A DNA stretch of 64,000 nt from Diphasiastrum complanatum. Taxonomy: Eukaryota; Streptophyta; Lycopodiopsida; Lycopodiales; Lycopodiaceae. This document shows positions 34,701 to 46,700 of this stretch, piece after piece. Location: the NCBI GenBank assembly GCA_029204225.1, contig CM055111.1, positions 2,244,421-2,308,420 on the forward strand, read 5' to 3'. A program made the position numbers and the translations under genes. The notes under the pieces are model-generated. The model saw only the letters and a list, made by a program, of their open reading frames with translations. It did not search any database and was not told the DNA's origin. Position 1 is the first letter of the stretch. Each line of letters starts with the position of its first letter.

Positions 34701-37700
34701 TTCTTCATGTTTTACGTGTCTTTTGTTATTTTTTTGACACTTGACAATGATAAATCTTCTTTTCGTTCTATCCCATATATGTTCCTGCCATCTTCCACCT
34801 TCAATTTAACTGACAATTTACGTAATTCTTTGCTACCATGTACTGGTGCTTCTTCATTACGGATGCCATTGTTGTCCTTGCCATTCCAGCCGCAATGAGG
34901 AAGCTTCTCCAAGATATTGTCTCCGAAGTTTTTAGCTTATGTGCGTCAACAGCACAGTAGCGACCAAACTCGTTCGAAACCTGTCACGTACAAAATTGGG
35001 CCACTTTCATTAGTATAGATGGTAGACCAAAGTGCTAGTTTGTTGTGTTAGGCCCATTCATTATATATCATTGTTGCGTTGGCCATTAATGACATTGTTT
35101 CACTGTTTGAGGTCATGGACCGGACTGGTAGGGTGCGAGTAGGATGGGGATATGTGACATGAATATTCTAGGGTAGAATTATGATCGTACGGATGGGTTT
35201 GTTCTCTTCTTATGTGGCGGTTGATCGTTTGGAGATTTGAGAATTCTTTGTAAGAGATTCTTGTGGGTGTCTAGCCTTTGGAGGATCTAATATCAGCTTA
35301 TTGTTGATTACATCAGGATCTTAGTTGGAGGTTAATCTACATTTCAATAGTTTGTTGTTCATTATTATAAAGACCTCCACCGAGGATCATCACTAGGATG
35401 CTGAATCCATAGAATGACAAGGAAACGGATGGTGGGAAAACGGATGGTGGACAAACCAACCCAACCAAACCTAGATCGAATGGATCTAGCCCCCAAGCTA
35501 TGGATCACCAATCAATGCTCAATAGGAGAGATGTCACTCCGGCAACATACTGCTACCATTGCCACAACCAGACATACACTAGTGAGAGCCCAATAGGTAT
35601 ACTTATACCCTCCAGGGCCCATGCACCACTAGTAGTGCATTGTGACACCTCACTGGACACCTCTGCAGCCTATCTGGGCCACATCGTCCAGTCACCCTAT
35701 GACTCACTGATAGGCCCATACAAATCCACCATCATGAGTTTAGGCCTACAACCATTAATTATGACCTTATACACATAAGGGCCCCAATTCTCTTATAGTC
35801 ACAACTAACTTACGGGTTGTTGGTCTACTGATCCCTAGCGTGGACACGCTACCCGAGACCAGTCGTGGGCATGACATTCCTCCCCCCTTATTCAAGTTCT
35901 GTCCTCAGAACTTAAAACTAGGGAAGTTCCTCCTTAAGCTCCCCCCCTGTTCCCAGGAATCATCATCGTCTGTATGTCCCTTCTATCGAACCAGATGCTC
36001 GGTAACCATACGATTCCACAATCGTTTGGTTCTTTTATCCAAGATCTTTTTGGGTTCAAGTCGAGACATACCCGATGATTCATCCAACAGGTTCAATTGG
36101 TCTCCAAATTCAAGATACACCCTTTCACATAGACTCACACGAGTCGGCTTACGTGAAAACTCGGATGCACTAGAGTTCCTTACGGGAGGTCCAATTGGTA
36201 AGCTGAGGATTTGATCTTTTTCAAGATCTGATACGGTCCTCTATACCTAGGGGACAATTTGTAATGCTTGCTAGTACGCATTACACTAGAATCCTTTCAG
36301 GATTCTTCAATACACCCAAACCCCAATTTGAAAGTCTCGAGGCTATTATTTCAGATTTAGCATAATGCCGATCCCTATCTTGGGTACACTAGACATTCAC
36401 ACATGCTATCCGTAGCATTTCCTGCATTTCATGTAGGAAATCCGCTACCTTCTGAAACTTGATCGTACGAGTCTCTACCGAGATGAGTGATACAGGTTCA
36501 AACTGTACCTAAGCACGAACGGGCTATAACAGGTAGCCAAGTACTTACTATAACTTAATCTCCCTCAAGGATAACTTCCTTTCTGAGGAGATTGCAATCA
36601 AAACGCAGATATCATCTGATCTTTTGATCATGCAGGTAATGCTTCTCTTAAACAATCAAGTATAACTAGAATCTGAACTATGATTCGTCAATCATAATTC
36701 ATCGGATTCTTGTCCTATACTCAATAAGAGAACATGATACCCTAGCATAGGCAACTCAATAAATACCTGAGCTAAATCAGATGCTTTCATGGTAGTCTTT
36801 ACCCAAATAAACATAGCCGATTTGGTAAGATGGCCAGTCATTACCAAAATTCCACTATCATGTTTATTCATCCGCGCGGTAATCTTACCATGATCTAAGT
36901 CCTCTCTTATGGATCAGGTATATCCTAGAGTCTAAGTTATGATTCTCCAATCATAACTCTCCACCATATCATATCATAAGAGTGCATCACAATTCTTAGA
37001 AGACACATGAGTTGTTCCAAAAAGTCCTTTCCATCAGGAAGTTTCAAACTTTCCCAACTCACTTACGGTGCCTATATAAGGATTGTAATCCAAAAACGCC
37101 CTTACTTTAGTCACGACACAAAGTGTCATTCCAAAGTTAGGGTCCAATATAGAATACGTCTAGAACTTACTCTTAAGTTCTAATCTAGAATAACTTAAGA
37201 TTCACTGAGAACTTCATTACGTGAAGCTCTAACTTTTGGCTACCATCAACTATCCAACTCTACCTTCAGATCTCTCCTTTGGAATTCCTGCGTCCCATAC
37301 CACAAGTTTTTCCTCCAGGAAAACCATCCACTACCCAATCCAAACGTCCAAAAATCAACTTTTGGAATTACTCATACAACTCCCGAGTAAATCGGTACTA
37401 GGAGAAGTTCTCGGGAATTTATACAAATTCCAACTCATGGTTTCTATAGAAATGAGTAGGAATTTGATCCTTATAAGAACAAATTTGATAAAAAGATTCA
37501 AATTTCGCGGTTCTTTAACAAGCCAATCAAATTTCGGAAAAGCTCTGCCCATCGGGCCTTACGATCATTTAGAATTGATTTAATTTAGAGCTTTAAGGTG
37601 GCAACCAATAGTTAACAGTTTCTTGTTTTTGGGCTTTGGGTGAGCGATGGCATCCCCGACAATATTCCCCTTATTAACAGGTTTTAATATTTTTAATCCT

Positions 37701-40700
37701 ACAGCAATTTGACCAGTACTTTAACCAAAAAATTGTGAATTCTAGGACATAAATATGTCACTAATTCACAGTTTCTTAATGAAATTTTATTTTGGGTAAA
37801 ACAAATGGCATTTAAGACTTCAGAATTCTTGAAAAAATTAAGTCTTTTTGCCCATTTGGTAAAAAAAACCAAAATCAATCTGACCAATAAATTTCATTTT
37901 CAAAAAGGACTTAAATAGATTTATCCAAGTATTGCTTTTTATAAATCGGTTGCCTTTTGCATTGATGGAGTTCCAACCGTACTCAGCTTATCAGTTATTA
38001 TATTAGCCGATTTGAGTTTAATGAGAGGGATCCAATAACGGGAACCTCCAATTTAGCCACAATTTGCTTGGGTTAAAGCAAAAAGGAAAGCTATTTCTTT
38101 TCAAAAAAAATGGCTTACTTTTATAACCCACTGCCAGCAACTGTGAATCACAACAAAAATGCAACTGCAAATACACAAACTCTTAAGTCCCATAAAGTAC
38201 TATTCCAGAATGCTTAAAGCCCCTACTCATGCAAATGATGATTTGCGATAAAAGAGGAAAAAAAAAAAAAAACCCGTTAAAAAACCCAACCTTATGTTTA
38301 CTGTCTCACAATGAATTCCAAAACAACCGTCTCCTAAACCAATGTAAAAACTTAGTTTTCCAGATATTCCTTTCTTTTCACAAAAGATTTTCTTTTATCG
38401 TTTTATAGATAAAACAAGTGAATCGAAATTCAGGAAACTAATGATACCAGATGCTTTTCACCAAAAGATAAAAGGATTGATAAAGTTATTATACTATTCT
38501 ACTTTTACAAAAGCTGTAAAAATCTGTTCAACAACATGCTTTCACTCTGTTATTGATTCATGTCACAGCTGTTTTTTTTTAAAAGTTCTACAGCCACTCT
38601 ATATTTCGTAACTCCTTAAAGATGTCTCCAGTTACGAAAAATCACAAGTCCTTTTCCCAAAAAACAAGAAACAAAAACTTGCTAAATCTAGCAAGATTTT
38701 TGCTGGACAATTACCCTTTCAAGAGCTTTGCAAAATTGAAAATCCATGCACAAAAGCACAAGTATTTCGTCCACTTGAAATGTAGAATTCTCAGCCTTAA
38801 AGAAATGGTTATAAAATGCACAAGTGCAACCAATATATCCCCTTATAAAAGCTGAACAAACCGTCTCAAATTCAAGCGAAAAGTGCAAAAGCAATTTGAC
38901 AAAATCTATGCCAAAAAACTTGCAAAAATCATGGTTATAAAACAGATTCAATTCAATTTCGAATTTCACCATTCAAGAGCTTGATTTATAACGTTGTTGC
39001 AAAACCGGGTAGTATACATACCTTGCAACAAATATCCTCTTGAAAAACCGTAAAATTGGAAAAACCTTAGTGAATCAAACCACCAAGACTTTGCTCCTAC
39101 TTTTGCACCATCCTCCAAGAATCCGGACCCCAACACCGCAAGATCCTCTTTCCGATTCTTGGGCAACACCTTGTGTGCATTTCGACAGCATGTCGTCCTA
39201 GCTTTGGCTCTGATACCAATATAAAGACCTCCACCGTGGATCATCACTAGGATGCTAAATCCCTAGAACAACAAGGAAACGGATGGTGGACAAACCAACC
39301 CAACCAAACCTAGATCAAACGGATCTAGCCCCCAATCTATGGATCACCAATCAATGCTCAATAGGAGAGATGTCACTCCGGCAGCATATTGCTACCATTG
39401 CCACAACCAGGCGTACACTAGTGAGAGCCCAATAGGTATACTTATACCCTCCAAGGCCCATGCACCACTAGTAGTGCACTATGACACCTCACTGGACACC
39501 TCTGCAGCCTATCTAGGCCACATGATCTAGTCACCCTATGACTCACTGATAGACCTATACAAATCCACCATCATGAGTTTAGGCCTACAACCATTAATTA
39601 TGACCTTATACACATAAGGGCCCCAATTCCTTGATAGTCACAACCAACTTCCGGGTTGTTGGTCTACTGATCCCTAGCATGGACACGCTACCCAAGACCA
39701 CTCGTGGGCATGACAATTATTATCTTATATGCATGATTTTGTGGTGATTTATTCTTAACTGGTCCATAAAGCTAATTGCTGGTTACAAGCTAGATGTGTT
39801 TTGATAGCGAAAGGGATTGTGATGATAGTTTCAGGAGTTAAAGCTATCGATGTTGATAGTTGAGAAAATTATGCATACTTTGCTAGGATGATCGATTGCT
39901 CATGCATAATAAGAAGAATCATTGTCTTGACAATCAATGAAGTATATCCTGGATGATGTTCTCTTCCACTTTCTGACACTGATGTTCTATCTATTGGTTC
40001 TTTCAAATATTTGACCGACGTTATCAGGTCCATTTTGCTAGTTGACCATGGCAGATGCGTCTGTATTTATCTAATTCTCTATATTTGTTTCTTTAAGTTG
40101 TCTCAACAATATAATTGTTAGTCACTTTTGTGCATTTCTATGATGGGATTACAGATACAGCAGAGTATTTCAATATGTTCTTCGTCTGAAGAGAATTCAG
40201 CTTGAACTTGAAAAATCATGGGCAGAAGCAATGCAGCATGACAGAGCAGATGCTATTGAAGCACGTAAAGAGCCTGTATCTGGTAGCACAGCTAAGCAAC
40301 GTCGACAACAGCGAATGCCAATGTGGCGTGTACGGCAACACATGGCATATTTAATCACCAATTTGCAGTTCTACATACAGGTCAGTTTCATGAAAAATCT
40401 CATCTTTATAGGCAATAAAATATGCAGCGAATGCCAGTGTCGTGTGTACGGCAACACATGGCATATTTAATCACCAATTTGCAGTTCTACACACAGGTCA
40501 GTTTCATGAAAAATCTCATCTTTATAGATTCATGACCCCTCCCCAATTGCTATTTTGATCTTCAGACTCACCTTCTGTAGCATTCCCGAGTCCTTGAGAG
40601 TTTGTAAGAGTGTTAAAAATGCTGGAGCTGTGACATTGGTATCTAATCTTGGTTTTTCTTTGTGAAGAGAAGATTGAATAACTTGCAAGGAAAGATGTCT

Positions 40701-43700
40701 TTGTACGCGGCAGCTTTCTTACATCAATTGCTTTTGAATACTTAGAGCAGTTTAATAATCAAACGCTTTCACTGTAGCAAGGGTATGCTGCTCTTCTATA
40801 CATAGTCTGCTCCAAAAATTTGGTAACATAATCATTTCCCATCGATCATAGACTCGAAAGTCTCATCTGAAAAAACCTTCACAGATTGTTGCAAAGACGA
40901 TACAAAGCTTGCATGTAATTTATAGCATGCATTGATCCTTTTCTTCACTAACGAATGGCCAAATATGAACCGTTTCTCTTCTTCTTTCTCAATGTACATG
41001 CTAAGATTAACATCCCTACAATAGGTGAGCTGTTTCAATTTTTTGCAGAAATCTCAACATATTCTTAGCTTGATAGTTTAAAAAATATATATCTTACAGC
41101 TAGCTAATACTACCCTAGGTGTTATGAACACAATCACATATATTGATATGAAATTTGAATGGAGCATAAAGAGACAATACATGAAGCAAATGATAATTCC
41201 CCTTACAAAGGACCAAAAGCATCACATAGTATCAATGGCTAAATTCCTACAAGCAATAGCAATGAGTTCTCCCATGAAAAATTAATAAGCTAAGAAATGA
41301 GTGTTCCTAATGCCTATTTATAGTCCCTTGAGGAACCCTAAAAGCAGATTCAAATAATGAAGGGGCAGGTAGAACTCACGGAGGGAAAATAGTGTGCCCT
41401 CCTACAAGATCTCCACTTTAGATAATTAAGTGATAAAGTTGGGGCCTTTGGCTAACATGAATAGACAAGGGCCCTTGGGCCTATACATGAATGAAAGGGC
41501 CTGCGGCCAACATAATGAATGAAATGGCAAGTTGTGAGGCATCAATAAGATGTGAGGCCCTAATAATAATGCTAAATGGACCAGCCGTTCATAACACCAG
41601 GTGTGCAATACATTGCATCTATTCGACTTGCTATCATTGAATGACTGATCATCTGTATCTCAACTGCATTCATGCAGTTAGGCTGGGATAAGCTGTCTAC
41701 TTGTTGGCATATAGAACTAGATTCACACACGTGATACTTGAATTCAAGAGCTTGTAACTAGTGGAATTTGCTCGTTTGACTTTCACTTTCAATCTGTTGA
41801 TTATAAAACTTTATTTTTAATTTTTTTGTTGTCTTTTTCTATGTGGCAAAGCACCATAGCTGGCTAGAATTCTTGCATTTGAACAGACAGTACAGATTTT
41901 TATAATAGTTATGCCCCGTGTATGTAAACATTTGTGACTATTTGAAAGAGTACGCGATCACACAGAAACATAACACACATGTACATGGATTTGTACTTTT
42001 GTGACTACATCAAAGAGTACGTGTCAGACCAGAAATTTACAAGCATTGGCTATATTTGTAGCTGTGTTGCAGCGGATCGCGATCCGCGACCCGGATCGCA
42101 AATTATTTTTTTTTTGTGGAAAAAGGAGTAATGGCCAATTTTTGAGTTTAATACTAGCTGAACCATAATTGAATGGTGAACATGCTTTTCCAATAGATAT
42201 CAGAAATCAGTTTTGAATGGTGTTCTGATGCCAATGGTTTGCAGATCTACTAATTCCGTTTTCTGTTAGAAAATGATAGAAAGAGTTAAAAGGAGCCTTC
42301 CTTAGACTGGCGGGAATTGTATACTTCTTTTGGAATAGCTGAAACACAGGGGGTTCGGGGGGTGGTGGTAGCTCCCCGAGAAACAGGGGGTCCGGGGGTT
42401 GGTAGCCCCTCGGTGGGAGGTTTGGGGGGCAACGCCCCCCAACGGCGGGGTCCACCCGGCCCCGACGGTAAGGCCTCTTCATGATTTGGTCTTCCAACTC
42501 CCTGAGTGAAAACACACTTTTTGGTGTTTCGCACCCGAAACAGTCGGCAAACCATCAGAATCGCGGTGCATCTATGGCTGAAACCAGCTACTGATGTCCA
42601 AATTTCTGAAACCATATGAAAATGCAGCCAGTTTTCTTAAACCATCTACTGATGTCCAGATTTCTAATCAATGTAGCCTGCAGCCATCTGAAACCAAGCA
42701 ATAGATCTGCATAACAGTTGCTTTTTGGATATCCTTTCACGTGATACCCATATTGGCAACTATACAAAAAAAAAAAAAAATTGCGTTCCGGGAAACCCTA
42801 ATGGGAAATCCCGGATCGCGTTCCGGAACACGATCCGGAACACGGACTGCAACCTTGATTTGTAGCAATTATTTAGTGCACGTTGAAATCACTTAGTTGC
42901 CCGTTCTGTCTATCAACTCTCAGCATATGATTTTTTTTTTCTTTGTTAAAAAAAAACGTGTTTTTTTAAATTTTTTTTTGGGAGTCCCGTTCCGGAACGG
43001 GCAACTAAGGTGCTGATATCATCTTCTTATCTAGCAATATGAAGATGAGAGATATTTGAAGCAAAAATAAGAGAGAGTGCTGGTTTTCTCCACACTTGGT
43101 GGATCTCCTTTTTCTCTGGCGAATCGTTAGCGGACAGTTAGAGGAAGCACTTTTGCTAAACTTGGCGGCCGAAAAAAAATTGTTTTTAAGCAAAATATAT
43201 CTGGCAGCTATTTTAGTGGCCACAATCTTTTCTGGCAGCTATTTTGGTGGATTTTCTGAGCGGTGCCTATCGTAGTTTCTAACACCTTATTTGGAGAGGT
43301 TTCGGCACACTTTCATCAGCATTTGTCTTCTAATTTTTTACTGTCTTTTGGAGGGTCTATTACCATCTCTCTTATATTTTTTCAGCCCATTTTGTAGATT
43401 TGATTGGAGGCTAACCAGTCTACTTCACCACATTTTTGGGCATTTTTGTAGCTCATTTGCAGATGATTGGTGGCTGTCCAACACCCTACTTCACCATCTT
43501 TCGTAGCCTTTTGGCAGCCTATTTGTAGCTCCAATTGGTTGCTGTCAAGTGCCCTACTTCACTAAATTTTTGGGCATTTCTGCAGCTTATTTGTAGCTCC
43601 AATTGGTGGCTGTCAAGTGCCCTACTTCCTCCTCTTTTTAGCATTTTTTCCAACCTTGTTGTAGGTCTGGTTGGTTTTTCTTTCTCTTTTGCTGGTCATT

Positions 43701-46700
43701 GTGATTCCTGTAGATTTAATGAATTAATTTGTGGTGACGACAAGAGTCCGCTCCCTCAAATTTATTGTCGGTTTTTCCTCCTAAAATCACGTTTTGCTTC
43801 ATGGCTTTTCCCGACCATACACCTCGTGAGCCACCTTAGGATCCTATGGAAGAGCTTATTCAGAGGGCTTTTGACCAAGCTATTGGTCCATATCTTTCAC
43901 GTCTAGATGATATTTCCATTCGCCTTGCTACTCTTCAGTCTCAGGTTGATAATTGTCTTCCTTTTCATGGTCTTGGCAAGGTCACTATGGAGCCTCCTTT
44001 TACTTTTGAAGCATCTTCTTTTACATCTCTTCCCGTTGGCAGCCCTTTTGATGGTCCTGTCTTTCCTCCCACTTTGACTCTTGGTTCTTATCGTTCTGAG
44101 TCTATTTTTGAGCTTCCGTGAGCGAGGTTCATTTCTTATTGTGAGGGTGAGTTACTTGAGAGTCATTGATTTACCTAAGTTCGTCAATGTCTCACATAGT
44201 GACTTCGAGTCCCATCTACAGGTTGATGCTAATATTGCAGATGCTGCATGCCTCGGTGTTGATGTTGATATTACCGATGCTACATGTCACAGACAATAAA
44301 CTCTAAACATTTTAAGCTTAACCAAGAAATGTGCTTGGATTAGGGTTTAGGGTTTAGGCACAAAACTCTTCAGTTAGGAACTACTTGTAGGACCATGTGG
44401 TTTATTGATCAGGTTCATTGATCGAAGTTCTATAAATATATCTTAGCATGATTAAATTCTTATGGAGACTAGATTGAGAAGCTGAAAATGCATACAGCTG
44501 AGTCTTAAACTATCTATATGTTCCATCAGATTGTATAGGTAAGATTTCTCCGATGATGGAATTTCTTAAAGGTGTTTCTACTAGAGCTCAAATAGAATTG
44601 GTTTATAATACATGTCAGGTGGATGTTATTGAGTCACAGTGGAACCTTTTACAAGAGAGAATTCAAGGGTCCAAGGATTTCACAGAGCTGGCAAGATTTC
44701 ATCAGGAGTAAGTGTTGTTTGTTTCATTGAACCTTGCTGTATATATGTGTAATAGGTCATGCTGCTTTTGCTATCACAATCGCTCCCCACAGTGTATCTC
44801 TGAATGTTGACTTGCCTGCATTACATTTTGCAGGTATCTCTCAGCCTTAATATCACAATCATTTTTGGATATTGGATCTGTGTCAAGAATCCTTGACAGC
44901 ATTATTAAGCTTTGTCTACAGCTTGGCCGCGTAATTGAGCAACAGGATGGAACTTTGAATACCTTGGAACTTGATCGAATTACAGAGGTCTGTTTTATAG
45001 ACAGAGCCTAGGCTAGTGTTGAAACCTTTGGTTGATTTTTCCTGCACAAGCTGAAGCTTATGCAGTTACGGATGTTCTATCAGGAAATCCACAAACTCCA
45101 TAGATATTTAAAATCATTCTCTAGGTCATCCTTGTTCGTTGTCCAGAATGTAGTGCAGAAATCTCTATCAGTTTGTTAGAGGAAGTTGAAAGTCTCTGAG
45201 TGATTTCATTTCTTATTAAGCAATCATTTTGGCAAATATCGTTCTTGTGCACACATATGTTGTGATTTTTTTTTGTGTACACTCCAATAGAAGTCTTGGC
45301 TGACATACTTGAAGTATCTCAAAATTTCAGGTCCATGGATTTTGGTTCTCCCATACAAGTCTTGTAGATATATTTGAAGTGAAAAGTGTTTTAACGATCA
45401 TATATTCTAGAAACATAAGATTTGCTATTATAGCCAAATGACTATGTAGAAGATAGAGTCCGTGTAGAAGATGGCAACCAGCAGCTTTGAGCAGGATAAT
45501 TATGTATTATCATGAGCATGTGTCCATTTTTTACTGATAGAGTCCGTGTAGAGGATGGCAACCAGCAGCTTTGAGCAGGATATTTGGACAGTCGAGAGAT
45601 TAGTGCCTTCATTGTCTTCCACAGAAGCTCGTCAAAGAGGCAGTGGCTCACTTGGATTGGAACATGGCTTTGATTTCCCATGGTCTCTATTGCCAAAATC
45701 TTACCAAGGATATTAGTTCAGCCAAAGTCTTTCAAGTTGGTTCTTCTTGGAGTATATACGGCTTTGCAACAAGATTCTGAAAATCTTTCATATCAGACTT
45801 TCCGTTGATGTTATAAGCATCCAAAAAAGGATGTCATATCCTCATACTAATATGCAGTTCTGTCTGTTCCTTTATCCTGCTCAAGAGATGACTTTCCCTG
45901 AATCTTGGGAATACGCACAACAAACTGACTCTTTCCTTGAATAGAATTCAGATGCGTTTTTGTTGGAGCTTACGATTTCCTTTTGACATTTGAGAAGAGC
46001 ATCATTTGTTGTGCTTGCATTCTCAGACATTCATTAGCTACCTTGATAGTGAGCACACCTCATTAATGGGGGATTTTTAACTAATACTTGCATTTTTTCT
46101 TGCATATACTGCATCAATTTCATAGATATATAGAAACCATTGTTTGTTGCAATTGCATTTGGTCCAAAATATTTTGAAACTTGCATGTCAAATAAGCAAC
46201 TTCTTATGATGTAGAAATATCAACATTTTGGTCAGCCCTTCTCACGTTCTTGATCTCTGTCTATCTACTTCATGTTCTGAAACATCGGCTTCCTTTTCGA
46301 TATCATCACTAGTAGCTTTGTGAATTTCTTAATACAAATACTTCTCATTCACTTTCTGACTTTCCTTTGAAGGCCAACCATGACCTTATAATGAGATAGT
46401 CCTCATAAGTGGTGCATTATGAACTAGTCTTTTGGCCCCTACTCATGTACTCGGACAGATTCACCAGGTTAATTCAAACGTGATTTATTTCAAATGAATC
46501 ATAAATATTGTTATCAAATGAGGCATAAAATGGCAAATAGCATTCGCCAATTAGAACTGGATGAACGACAATGGCTGCTGATAGCTTAGGCAGTTCTTCA
46601 ACTAAGATATCCAAAAAGACATAGAACCTCTGTACAAGAAGCTCGGGACACCAAACTTGTAATATGAGAAATGGTAAATTACATTTTCCTATTTATACTG

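Larger units (their letters stand above)
35366..39715 (-). mobile_element. Gypsy-type LTR element with intact ends and almost no coding sequence
   Basis: Two LTRs (35366-35876 and 39220-39715) are flanked by a perfect 5-bp duplication ATTAT (35361-35365 and 39716-39720). The primer site adjoins the right LTR and a purine tract the left. The 3.3 kb interior has only scattered integrase-like words at 36300-36500 ([14 protein letters not shown], as in the element at 31440). I recognise no gag, RT or RNase H. This fits a large non-autonomous derivative or a very eroded Gypsy. Confidence 0.9.

Noticed and set aside
44338-44358. Telomere-like TTTAGGG repeats (about 2.5 units)
   Set aside because: Too short to be an interstitial telomere; such words occur often in plant introns.
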